This document shows, in pieces, positions 1 through 11,548 of a DNA stretch of 64,000 nucleotides (its first letter is position 1; each line of letters begins with the position of its first letter). The DNA is taken from NCBI GenBank assembly GCA_947044365.1, contig OX345650.1:1001001-1065000 (forward strand). Reading direction: 5' to 3'. This DNA is from Petrosia ficiformis. Taxonomy: Eukaryota > Porifera > Demospongiae > Haplosclerida > Petrosiidae. The position numbers were made by a program, and so were the translations under genes. The notes beneath the pieces were generated by a model that saw only the letters and a list, made by a program, of their open reading frames with translations, was not told the DNA's origin and made no database searches.

Positions 1-165
1 TATAGCGTTGTGTCTATATTGTGTCTATATTGTGTCTATATTGTGTCTATATTGTGTCTATATTGTGTCTTTATTGTGTCTATATTGTGTCTATATTGTG
101 TCTATATTGTGTCTATATTGTGTCTATATTGTGTCTATATTGTGTCTATATTGTGTCTATATTAT
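1..165. repeat. 11-bp minisatellite
   Basis: About fourteen near-identical copies of an 11-bp unit (tgtgtctatat) run from the window edge. The long open frames across it are a by-product of a unit length not divisible by three without stops. It lies in the intron after the last visible SRCR-Ig exon. Confidence 0.95.
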
Positions 166-2672
166 ATTTTATCATCTTACCATAATACTGAACCCTCTGA
201 ACATCAGTATCATAATATATATAATTTATATTTATATTTCTATTTATACATAGTGCATTTCCCTTCGATATATCATTGTAACTTACCATAATACTGAACC
301 CTCTGAACATCAGTATCATATATAAAAGTTCCATCATTTCCAAAGCCAAGATATTCATCAGAAGTAATGAAATCCAAGTACTTGTGACCAAAATCCTTAG
401 TACATAGTAAAACACTCAAACTTGTTTCATAGCTGTAATATAGAACAAGTTCATAGAAACCGGTACGAAGAAACGTTGAGTTTTCTAAATCTAAGTCATA
501 ATGAGGATTATAATATCGTCCAAGCAAACCACGACTGTTAATATCTATGTATCCATTCCAATACCACATTGATGAAATTATTGTTTCAGAGAAAGTGAAA
601 GATGGTCGATATGCCTGCAAGGTTATGGTAGAAGGGTCTGTTTTGGTGAAGATGGTGGTACCTTCCACAGAGTTTATATGATCTATATTGCTGTGAGCTG
701 GATTATTGAACTCTGAACCTAATGTGTTATATGGAAAGCAGATAGATGCTATAATACTGTTAGACAAACAGTGAAATAGATAAGATAACTCGATAGATAT
801 GAACATGAAGTGATATTATATTGTATAGACGTAGAGATGAACTTGTTTTGTCGATCTACATATGTACTCATATACCTTCAAGGTATAGCCATAATGTAGC
901 TGGTGCTAAAATTGGATGACGTCTGAGAATTTGTAGTGTGTGGCCCTCACATACTGGCTCATAAGTATGGAGAAACAGTCCATCATATTGAATAGAGTAC
1001 TCTCCAAAGTCATCCCAAGTAACATTAACTATGGTTAGGCTCAAACCATCACCACTAGCTACATAGTGGTAGTTATCTATGTATATGTATTCCCCTTCGA
1101 AGTACCAATTAAGGTCTCGAAGATATTTATTTATATGTGTTTCAGCTTGTTGGAAAGTCAAAGTTACACTGTCGTCAATAGCAGCTGGGTATACTGACAC
1201 CCATGGAGTGAGCAAATCTAAGTAGAGAAAATATAAATAAGTAAATATGATATTATCTTCAAGGGTTCTTCCGAGTTATGGTAGCAAACGTATATTCACA
1301 TACATCACAATGCTATTGATTAATACATTAGTCTTCAATATGTTACTGTACCTTCAACAACTACTTCTGTGACACCGAAACCAAACATTTCTGTGTGCAG
1401 TAAACCAACTGTACAATAATAATTAGCTCTCTTTGAAAAATTTATACCCACAGTGAATGTAACAGTAGCACTGGGACTGTTTATCACTGCATCGAAACCA
1501 GGTTCCACTGAAGTCCAAAAGTAAGTAGCATCACTTGGAGGAGATGGGTAAACATTACAAGTAAGTGTCACTTCGGTACCAAAGGTTATTGGTCCTTCTG
1601 GACTTGATGTAATTGTAACATTGTAGTAGGGAGCAGGAAGCTCTGTGAATGCAGAAGAAACAAAATAATACAGTGTGTGTAAATGAATGTATACTTATAT
1701 ATCAAAATATATTCACCTGAGCATATCAAACCAACGTCTTCTCCATGGTAACATGTGCTTTCTCCAACTGCTCTCTCCCAATAACATTCTGAAAGACTAT
1801 TTTCAGTTCCAGAACAATCTAGGTTATATACATTTACTGGTCCCTTTCCATGTCCACTGTAGGCTTCAGAACTTTGCAGTGGTCCTGCATTGATAATGGA
1901 AGGTGAATAAAATAAGACATTTATTTTAGGAGGTGATCTGAAGATGGAGATCACTACTCACTGAGTGTTTCATATCCAGCATCTCTGCATGCCACAATGC
2001 CCATATGTTGTTTTATCCAATTTCTGTTACACACACTACCCCAGTAACCATCTAAACATACTTCAAGCCTTCCTTCTCTCTCTGATGCTCCATCTTCCAA
2101 ACGAACAGCACCCTCCACTGAACATGTTTCTAAACATTGAATTAAAAGATAATCAGTTTATTTTGAAGCAACTGTGACAGAGAAGAGTATACTATAGTTC
2201 TAATATCACCAGTTATTATACTCACCAGCTTTGGTTTTATTGTGGCATGCTATTCCGGCTCTGGCATTCCAGTACCAATCTCTTGCATTTGTATCAACAT
2301 CAATGCTACTCTTTGAGCAGCTGGAAAATGTATCCTCATCCCCATCACAATCAGTTGAGTTGTAGTATATCATTCTGGATCCAGACCCCCAGGGATGATT
2401 TTCAACAGCAACTGACCCTATGAGAATAAACGTATGTATATATGTAATATGTATGTGTGTTTGTACGTATGTGTTAGCTTACATTCTGCATAGTATCCTT
2501 TTTCTCGACAAATCACTTTTGCATCATTGTAGTCAAATGATTCAGCTGGTATTGTTGTCCAAATGGATTCTTTACATATCTCCACTCTTCCTTCACTCTT
2601 AACTTCTCCATCTTGAAATCGTATTTCACCATCAGTACAATCAGTTATTACTAAAGAATGTAGTGAGTGTGT

Positions 2673-2719
<47 letters not shown>

Positions 2720-5187
2720 GGGGTTTCAGACAAAAGCAATACCACAATGGACATACCTCCACAAGTTGCTCCAGCTGTTGTAGTACATGTTGGATCTATG
2801 GTAGCGTATTCATTAGGAGAGCAATCAGATAGAGAGCTTTCAGTTCCATCACATGAGAATTTGTCATATATAAGAGGTGCGATTCGTTGATCACCACCAA
2901 ACAGACTACCTGTGCTTAGTCCATACCCTAAAAAGGAATTAATGAAAACCAATTTTATAGCAACCACAAATTCAAGCAACAATAAAGTTTAGTTAGCAGA
3001 AAGAACAATAGTGGAGTCCAAATACTTCAAATTGTTTTGAACCATAAGCTCTTTTCTCGTTAGGAATAAAATCTGAACAAAAAGCTCCAATATTTTCAAA
3101 GGGTGATCTACATTCTACGGAGTCCAACTACTACGTGACAGGTCCAAGGCAGCCCCTTCACTTGGAGTTTGGCTCACGAGACTAGTGTTTACACACTAGT
3201 ACTGTAAAGAAAGTTTAGTTTGCAGAAAGACCAATAGTTAGTTATTGGTCCACACTATACAAGGCAGCACCTTTGCTTGGGGGTTGGCTCACGAGACTAG
3301 TGTTGACACACCAGTACTGAAAAGAAAGTTTAGTTTGCAGAAAGACCAATAGTTAGTCATTGGTCCACGCTATGCAAGGCAACACCTTTGCTTGGGGGTT
3401 GGCTCATGAGACTAAGGTCCACACATCAAGGTGTTTATGTAAGTGCATACGCAATAGTCAAATAGCACAGATGTCAGTATAGCTTAGTATATACATTTCT
3501 TAACCTACAGTACATACAGAGATTTATGATTAAAACTTACATGCAGTGGAATATCCAAGTTGACCACATGCAACTTTTGCATTCGAGTGTGTCCATGAGT
3601 TATCACATACAAATCCCCAAACTCCATTTTTACACACCTGGACCTCTCCCTCCCAGTTTTTATCCCCTCCCCAAAGACGATAGTCTCCATCAGTACAACC
3701 AGTGGTATCTATACAAATGGTATAGTAAAATTATAATAATAATTACATATAGATTATTATATTGTTTATATATAATTATGTAAACCTGAGTCAGGAATAA
3801 CTACATTAATATCATAACATAATTATTATGATACGTTATCATTGATATCAAATGGATACCAAGCTAAAGTGAATACAAAGATCTTGATGCAGGTATAAAA
3901 ATAAATCATAAAATCCAGCCTCCATCATTGAGTCAGGAGCAAATGTTGGTGTCTCAGGCTCCGGACTAAGACATATAAAGCTTGTCAGCTACACATATTA
4001 TTATATGACTAATTAGAGTGCATTTAAAATCCTTTATATTTTCAAAATCTAGCATAACAGATGGTCAGCTAGATAGAAATAATCGCTTATTATCCACTTA
4101 TGTATATGCATGCATGTGGAATAATATAACTCACTAAAACATTTAACACCGACAGCATTTCCATAAAGACAGTTAGATCCTTCGATCTGGTCATTTTTAT
4201 TACAACCAGTTAGGACATCACTTTCTGTTCCATCACAATTCACGTCAGTGTACAAGTAAGGTATCCTGTCACCATTACCAAAATACTCTGAATCAACAAA
4301 AAATGCTGCATCTGTGAGACAGAAATATAATGTTTATGAGATATGTATTGGTAATACACATTATATAAGTCTGTTCACGTTCGTGATGACCTCACAATTA
4401 TGATGTGATGACTTCATATGTACTGTGGTGTATAGTTTAATATCATAAGGTTAATACATGATTATACTGTAACTCAATAATGAAGCAATTGATTGAAATA
4501 CACAACAAAACAACAGGAAGGATATTTACATGAATTTTTTAAACTTAAAAAGATCGTTGATGATTCTATATTAAAATTATGAACACTTTTCAGTGAATGT
4601 GAATGACTTTTGTGTATGACTGAATCCAGTATATGTGTGTGCATGGGTACAAAAAAAGTGAGCCAACTGCCGGACATTTTAATGTGACCACTCTTGTCCT
4701 GCTCATTATATACTTCTATATGTTCCATGCAATTTTTGGATTGTGTTGCGCAAAATAAGAATGGGTATATAGACAATTGGCAGATTTGGCAAGCAATGCA
4801 ATGCATACAGTTCAGTTTCGAATTTATTTGAATATTTACAGACAATGTCCTCTACGACTGGTTGTTTCCATACCACTAACATGTGTGCATTATACACACA
4901 TACTATATAATTTATGTATAATTTTCTCACATGTTGATGAATACCCAAGTTCTCTGCAAATAACTTGTGCATCTCTTCTGTCCCAATTCAGATCACAAAA
5001 TGTTCCCCATTCAGCATTATAGCACAGCTCGACTCGTCCTTCATCTTTAGAAGTCCCATCCGACAATCTTACTGTTCCAAATGTACATAAACTTCCCACT
5101 ATAATGGATAGTATAAACATAATATATAATAACTACTATACAATACAAGAGATATGAATTATTATCTCTATGTATCTATCTATCTAG

Positions 5188-5267
<80 letters not shown>

Positions 5268-5268
5268 T

Positions 5269-5345
<77 letters not shown>

Positions 5346-8300
5346 CCATCTATTTCTATCTATCTCTATCTATCTCTATCCATCTCTATTTATGTCTATC
5401 TATCTCTAATGAGATGTACTGTAAATGAGTTCAGTAATACCTTTCTCCCAACACTTGATATAAACATCTGTTTCGTGATCCAGATAGACTGTTGAGCCAC
5501 CATCAGAACAATCAAAAAGAGACTTTTCTGATCCTAAACAAGTGACATTTCTCTTAAATATACCTCCAGAAGCATCACTGGTATAACTCCAATGTGGATA
5601 CACATGGGTTTCTGTGATTCAGAAAGAAGATGGAAGGATGATTATAAATAATTATCATCTTATGTACTCAAAAAAAAGATGGATGGATGACTATTATCTT
5701 ACGTACGTGGTGAGTTTAAGCCGAGCTGTCTGCAAGCTACTTTTGCATCTTTTACACTAAATTCATTGTTGCTCACTGTTCCCCATGCACCATTATCACA
5801 AAGTTCAATTCTACCATCTGCATTATTAGCACCATCTTCATTAACCAATCGAATACTTGGATCTGGACAATTTCCTGTGAGTTATTAAGTATAGAAATTT
5901 CTTTAAAAAACTGCCAGCAATCAAACAATCAATACAAAGTATTTCACTAACCAGTTTCTGCATCTTCTCCTTGACATACCAGTCCCACAATGCCCAGTAC
6001 ACCAGTATAACTGTCAAAAGCTTCACAGGAATCATTAGTGTAGGGACAGTCAGTCAGGCTTGTTTCATTCCCAACACACAGAAATTTAGTGAAGTAAGTT
6101 GACCCATGTCCACCATTGATACGACAATCTGATATCCAGGCACCTACAAGAATAGAGATAAAGATGTTATTGTCTTTAATGATGGTATTATGTATGAGAC
6201 TGTATGTATGTGTATGTTTTAAGTATAATTATATATAGCACTATATACATATGTGATTGTATTAATATGAGTGTATGTAGGATTATTAGTATGTATTTGT
6301 GCATACAACATACATGTGTATGAATGTTTGTGTACGTATAGAAATACTAATTGTATGGGTAAAAATAGTGTACTGGGTCTTACGTGATGCTGGTAATCCC
6401 ATCTGTCTACATGCCACGTAAGCCTCTTGTTCTCCAAACCAATCACGACATATTGTATTCCAAACTCCATTCCAACATATTTCAAGTGTTCCTTCATATG
6501 GAGTCCAACCACCATTTAGACGAAGTTCACCATTATAACAAGAGTCCGCTACATTGGCAATATATAATCATCACATCAAACACAACTACTGTTGTACACA
6601 GTCGTACATACATACATACATACATACATACATACATACATACATACATACATACATACATACATACATACATACATACATACATACATACATACATACA
6701 TACATACATACATACATACATACATACATACATACATACATACATACATACATACATACATACATACATACATACATACATACATACATACATACATACA
6801 TACATACATACATACATACATACATACATACATACATACATACATACATACATACATACATACATACATACATACATACATACATACATACATACATACA
6901 TACATACATACATACATACATACATACATACATACATACATACATACATACATACATACATACATACATACATACATACATACATACATACATACATACA
7001 TACATACATACATACATACATACATACATACATACATACATACATACATACATACATACATACATACATACATACATACATACATACATACATACATACA
7101 TACATACATACATACATACATACATACATACATACATACATACATACATACATACATACATACATACATACATACATAGATACACAGTTACACACACACA
7201 CACACACACACATACTTACATATACATATATACATACATACATAAACACACAGACACATATGTAATATATAATATTCATACTTTCGCATGTAACATTAAC
7301 ATCATTAGAATGGTCACATTCATTTAGGAAATCATAGGAGTGATCACAATCATAAAGTGTCTCTTCATCACCATTACAATTCAATGAACCAAGGAGTATT
7401 GAACCAGTCCCACCACCAACTGTTTCATAATTTGTTGCTGTGAACAAACAAATAAAAAATACTTATCTATAATATTTAAGTATAATATAATTACAAGTGA
7501 GCAGAGATTAATCATACATAAGTAGTAACATATGTATATACATGAATGTGTATAATTTTGCATATATATATATATATATATATACATACATATATACATA
7601 CATACATACATGCATATATTATATACATACATACAACATACATAAATATACATACGTACATACATATATACATACATACATAATATACATACACACCAAT
7701 ACATAAGCATGTATATATGTAGTTATGTATGTATGTATGTATATATGTATGTATGTATCTATGTATGTACATATGTACATATGTACGTATGTACATATGT
7801 ATGTATGTACGTATGTATGTATGTATTTAATAAAAATTAATAGATAGATAGTATGAGTACTTACCTCCTGTATATCCAAGTTGCTTGCAAGCAACATCAG
7901 CATCTGTCCAATCAAAGTCTTTGTCACACACAGTGCCCCATTGTCCACCTCCACAAATCCTAAGTCGTCCGTACTCATCTAATGACAACTGTCCTTCATC
8001 ACATAATCTTTGACATTGTCCTGCTTGTAGACAGGTTGAGCAAAAACATACAAATCATGTTTGTGAATAATGGGGTTATATATATGTACGTATGTAGAAC
8101 ATACACACACACATTAGTAATTCTATATCTATTGTAACTATAATTATGACATAAATGCTGTTGGGAGATGGTAATCTCCTTTGACATTTATTAATTATAT
8201 TCATGACTGGCCCCTCCACCCTTCTGAGCCAAAATAAGTCAAATTCATAACCTATTAGTCATTCATTTTTCATAATTACTGAATACCAATTTTATGAATA

Positions 8301-8921
8301 TTATTAAAATTAGGTGTGGCTGAGGTGACAACTGCTTTTGGCACATAAGGGAGATATTGTTCACATGAATGCAAAGTGTTCGAACTGCAAATGGTTACAT
8401 TGCTACTAGTGTTGTTTTAGTTAGCAAAGCTACATATAACTGACACCCTTTTTAGTAAGGCAGTTAACTAAACTATAACTAAATTACAGGTCTACTACTA
8501 CGTATAACAAACTAAAATGAAAATTGTCCAATAATGGGCACTTTTAGTTAGTTAACTAAAACTAAAACTAAAACCATTTTAGTAACCCTAATATTACTAA
8601 ACTAAGAAATTATTGTCATACTAATTACTATGTGTATAAAAAGATTTCTTAATTGGCTTAAATCAGTAACAATGCTGGTTGAACACATAGTCATACATAG
8701 TAAGTGTTTTAAAATTATGTAACAGTTCTTCTTAATAATATATGTTGAGCTAATTTCTCTTACTCTGATAAAAGGACATTAAAATGTGTTATCAGCTTTA
8801 AGTGTTTATATAGAGATATAAAACTGAACTGTAAACAACTAGACTACATGACATTTGTGCTAATTTGCTTACCCTGGAAAGAGTAGATGAGCACTGTCAA
8901 TACTAACAGTTGTATCTTCAT
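1..8921 (-). CDS. Multi-SRCR / Ig-like receptor or secreted protein (5' part, continues off left edge)
   Basis: Transcript-order exons: 8921-8873, 8020-7865, 7437-7282, 6548-6384, 6143-5952, 5874-5707, 5611-5441, 5098-4931, 4311-4135, 3708-3541, 2927-2757, 2650-2483, 2417-2226, 2129-1962, 1884-1717, 1642-1352, 1217-876, 718-287. The first exon encodes a signal peptide (MKILQL-type start, actual MKIQLLVLTVLIYSFQ). Every intron is phase 1 and every internal exon is a multiple of three. The next 14 exons make seven SRCR domains, two exons each: first halves carry motifs such as GRLRICGGGQWGTVC and DAKVACRQLG, second halves the CxG...DC...C...C pattern. Two-exon coding and six core cysteines fit group A SRCR. 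Then follow one clear Ig domain (TLTCNV ... YYCTV) and two weaker Ig-like exons (DDFGEYSI; W-x-WNG). About 1167 residues are visible; any membrane anchor is outside. Role in ligand or microbe binding is inferred from the family. Confidence 0.9.
176..320 (-). repeat. Tandem duplication of an exon end with its splice donor
   Basis: About 38 bp at 176-213 duplicate 283-320 almost exactly. The segment holds the last codons of the third Ig-like exon (YDTDVQRVQYYG) and the GTAAG donor at 286. A second usable donor with the same coding end thus sits about 107 bp further into the intron. Confidence 0.8.
2667..2718. repeat. (GT)n microsatellite
   Basis: Near-pure GT dinucleotide run in the intron between SRCR exons 2757-2927 and 2483-2650. 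Confidence 0.95.
2985..3430. repeat. About 115-bp tandem repeat, three copies
   Basis: Units restart at about 2985, 3211 and 3326 with aagtttagtttgcagaaag; the last two are about 115 bp apart and close to identical, the first is diverged. Each unit carries a small palindrome around actagtgt/acactagt. Intronic, no coding signal. Confidence 0.75.
4374..4612 (+). mobile_element. MITE family A, copy 1
   Basis: Starts near gttcacgttcgtgatgacc and ends near gtgaatgtgaatgac, matching both ends of the copy at 60895-61140. Interior segments (tatagtttaatatcataagg; tgaagcaattgattgaaat) are shared. Lies in an SRCR intron. Non-autonomous and non-coding; superfamily not assigned. Confidence 0.65.
5170..5345. 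repeat. (CTAT)n microsatellite
   Basis: About 175 bp of nearly perfect tetranucleotide repeat in the intron between SRCR exons 5441-5611 and 4931-5098; the 3' flank degenerates into CTCTAT variants. Confidence 0.97.
6604..7178. repeat. Very long perfect (TACA)n microsatellite
   Basis: About 575 bp, roughly 143 copies without an interruption, then a short (CA)n tail at 7190-7211. It sits in the SRCR intron 7282/6548. Because the period is 4 and no stop arises, it yields false frames of 200-300 codons on both strands (HTYI, MYVC). Confidence 0.98.
7561..7832. repeat. Inverted microsatellite: (ATAC)n facing (GTAT)n
   Basis: A run of TA and CATA repeats at 7561-7690 is followed by GTAT repeats at 7725-7830. 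The two blocks are reverse complements and could form a long imperfect hairpin in the SRCR intron. No coding signal. Confidence 0.85.
8405..8602. mobile_element. MITE family C, copy 1 (TAACTAAA-rich)
   Basis: Recurring segments such as gttaactaaactataactaa, gtctactactacgtataac and gggcacttttagttagttaa recur at 25558, 42938, 50425, 54225 and 62975. Rich in ttagttaactaaa palindromes. Lies in the first intron of the SRCR-Ig gene. Confidence 0.6.
8873..8921 (-). CDS. Signal-peptide exon of the SRCR-Ig gene
   Basis: ATG at 8921 opens 16 codons (MKIQLLVLTVLIYSFQ) ending in a phase-1 donor GTAAGC. Joining to 8020 gives Gly-Gln-Cys and the first SRCR domain in frame. Too short for ORF finders; it fixes the translation start and shows the protein enters the secretory pathway. 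Confidence 0.85.
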
Positions 8922-9240
8922 GCTTGCAAGTAGTTGAGTAAACCTTTGCTGCTGCAGAAATACTCAGAGAATGCAGATCCACCCAAACTGTCTCTAAGCA
9001 ACACATAAATTCATGATGATGAATAATGTTGCAATTGTTAGCCATAATTATTTTATATGAAAATATAAAATGTTTGTCTTTTTCAAAATAGGTGTATCAT
9101 ACTATATTTACTGAGCAGTATATTAATTATATTCTGTTCCTTGTTTAATAGTTGTGTTGTAATGTAAATCCAACCTGTCTCCCAATTGCATGAATCTCAC
9201 AATACACATATTCATATAGCATCATATAGATTTAACTACA
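8922..9240. other. 5' flank of SRCR-Ig gene, no gene seen
   Basis: Upstream DNA of the signal-peptide exon; it should hold the promoter. I see no convincing TATA element and no coding signal. The right half is loosely similar to 9950-10097, the 5' flank of the collagen gene, so the duplication that made the decayed exon at 9241 may extend here. Confidence 0.4.
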
Positions 9241-9325
9241 TTTATCATCTAATACAACATAAACGCATGTTCAATAATATTATTGCAATAACTTCTTGCT
9301 TACTTGTCTTTTAGTCCTTGTTCTC
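9241..9325 (+). pseudogene. Decayed copy of the collagen-A signal-peptide exon and 5' flank
   Basis: The stretch aligns with 10098-10170: catttatc-taacacaacat, atgttcaat...attgcaata, gcttcttgtttac. The start ATG of collagen-A corresponds to ATA here and a small insertion shifts the frame, so it cannot encode the signal peptide. It points to a tandem duplication of the locus followed by decay. Confidence 0.55.
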
Positions 9326-9559
9326 CTCTTGAACATGAAAGATATATATATATATATATATATAAATTTCATAAACACTTAGAAAGATACTATGTTGAAA
9401 TTACCTGGTTCTCCATTGCAACCTGGAGCGTCTAGTGTGAAAGATAAAAAGGTATTATTGTTATACAACAGTATGAAAGCAGATGATGTATGATGTTGAA
9501 GTTACCACAATTTCCATCTATCCCATTTTGTCCTGTTTTACAAATGGCATCTGTAGCAT
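9300..9559 (-). CDS. 3' end of a small collagen-like gene (fragment or remnant)
   Basis: Three phase-consistent exons in transcript order: 9559-9506 (54 nt, DATDAICKTGQNGIDGNC), 9431-9405 (27 nt, APGCNGEP), 9325-9300 (GEQGLKDK then TAA). The first two have matching CACTAG acceptors and GTAA donors; lengths are multiples of nine, as in collagen exons, and all joins are phase 1. No upstream start or signal peptide was found; a candidate upstream exon lies at 12293-12330. It could be a dying gene or the tail of a gene interleaved with collagen-A on the other strand. Confidence is limited because each exon is very short. Confidence 0.35.
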
Positions 9560-9944
9560 CTAGTGTATATGAAAAAATGAAAGGTTTTATTCTCCCTGAA
9601 AGTGATATTTCTTGCATGGGTGTTAAACCTTGTTGCCTTTTAAACATACTAAACATGGCAAGAACAGTTTCATAAACAGTGTGGCATGGGTCATCAATGT
9701 TCAATTTCAAATTAGTTTATGTGGTAGATATTCCTATAGATGATGCTTCATTATTATTACAATTATTATTTAAAAGCAAATGAAACTCACATTACCAATC
9801 AATTGATTAAAACAACCAATCAGTTTTGATATTAGCAACCCATGAAAGTCCATGTGTAACTATAGATGGCTACATATAATCATTTGCATTATATCAAGTC
9901 ATATGCATTATGATTATAATGTCTCAATAGCATTTAAGCAAAAA

Positions 9945-10113
9945 AATAACTTTATAGTTTACAATAATTTTCCATTGCTTGTTTAACGTAAAACACATCC
10001 TACTACATATCACAATATAAATAATTCTACAATATGAATATATTAATATAATTATAACATCATCTGCTCGCTACTATTATACGCAAAGTCCACATTCATT
10101 TATCTAACACAAC
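9945..10113 (+). promoter_or_regulatory. Presumed promoter/5'UTR of collagen A
   Basis: Region directly before the start codon of collagen A; AT-rich, shared in part with the decayed duplicate near 9241. Position only; no specific factor site is claimed. Confidence 0.3.
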
Positions 10114-11548
10114 ATGGACAGATGTTCAATGATTGCAATAGCTTCTTGTTTACTCTTTTTGGTGTCTACTGTTACCGGTATGTCTATATCTATAGGTGGT
10201 ATATATATATATATATATATGTTATGTACACTCTTATTTACATAGGTCAAGCATGTACTACATGCCCTCCAGGGCCACCAGGACTACCAGGTTACACAGG
10301 TACAGATTTTAAATTAATACATGTACACATACCATATATTTGATGAACCACAGGACCTCAAGGGCTTCCAGGTCCTACAGGACCTAAAGGTATATATATA
10401 TATATCTTACAGGTCGTTACATATACTTATATACATCATATACTTACAATTCTATATAGGAGAACCTGGATTGAAAGGACAGAAAGGTATGCAACAGCTA
10501 TGTAATTATACTGCATATTAATATATAATTATACACATAAATCATTTACATACGTATATTGAATATTTCTTGAGGTATCATGGGTCTGAAAGGCAATCAA
10601 GGTCCCACTGGAAACAAAGGTGTGAAAGGTGATCGAGGTCCTATTGGTTTGGCAGGTAATCAAGGACCCATGGGAATCAAAGGTCAGACAGGCAGTCAAG
10701 GTCCCACTGGAAACAGAGGTCTGAAAGGCAATCAAGGTCTTATGGGCCTAAAAGGTGACATGGGTCTTAAAGGGCTAAAGGGAGATAAAGGACTTCAGGG
10801 TCCTCCAGGACTTCCAGGATCCGTAGGTCCCATTGGCCTTGTTGGTCCAGTTGGGTCACCAGGGCTTGATGGTTTACCATATCCACAAGTAAACAATTAT
10901 TGAATTGTTAATTTTATTATATAGTTATACAACAATGCAGGAAACAGTTGATTCATTGACAATAGGGGCAATACTCAGTGGAGTATTCTCTGTGATATCC
11001 ATTATTGTGACTGTAATTCTCAGTACAATTGGGTAAATATACTATGCTCAGCATACATGTTGTAAATAAAACTTTGATAATTATATATACAGGCTTATTT
11101 GGATAATAGTCAAAATATTCAAAAAGCCTAACAAAGCTGTGACTAATAGTGGTATACATGATCCAATTGAAATGAAGCAAAACTCAGTTTATAGTACTCA
11201 TATCAAACATAACCAAGACCGCAAAGGTGATGTGTGTGTGTGTGTGTTGGTATATGTTTGTGTAATTAATATTGCATATATGAATATTATCATTACATAA
11301 TTATTACTCTTTAAGCTCAAAATTAATCACAAAGAACATGAACAACGAAATAAAAGACCTATATCAAAATAATTATTGCTGTTATTATTATTATTTATTG
11401 TTCATACGCAGGTACACAACACAATTATGAAACTGTTGACACCTCCTCAGAGGAGTTGCCCAAGAAAAGAACCAGGCCTCCAGCTTATACCAATGTTTCC
11501 CTTCAGCCTGGGGACACTGAAAGGGTATACAACTGTGTGCAGCCATGA
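10114..11548 (+). CDS. Collagen-stalk type I membrane protein A
   Basis: Eight exons: 10114-10177, 10246-10299, 10354-10389, 10460-10486, 10575-10888, 10941-11032, 11093-11226, 11412-11548, giving 285 residues. Domains: signal peptide (MDRCSMIAIASCLLFLVSTV), a short CTTC motif, about 130 residues of Gly-X-Y with charged GLKGNQG-type triplets, one transmembrane helix (about residues 169-196; ISIIVTVILSTIG with LIWIIVKIF), then a basic stop-transfer and a cytoplasmic tail of about 85 residues. Collagen exons of 54, 36 and 27 nt are multiples of nine. The tail holds SVYSTHI, NYETV, AYTNV and VYNCV; the last two lie ten residues apart. The role is unknown; the structure suggests a trimeric surface receptor or adhesion protein. 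It diverges from the SRCR-Ig gene and is followed by its paralogue. Confidence 0.88.

Noticed and set aside
6384..7447. Open frames of 200-300 codons made of HTYI or MYVC repeats
   Set aside because: They are translations of the perfect (TACA)n array; real SRCR exons flank it in another context.
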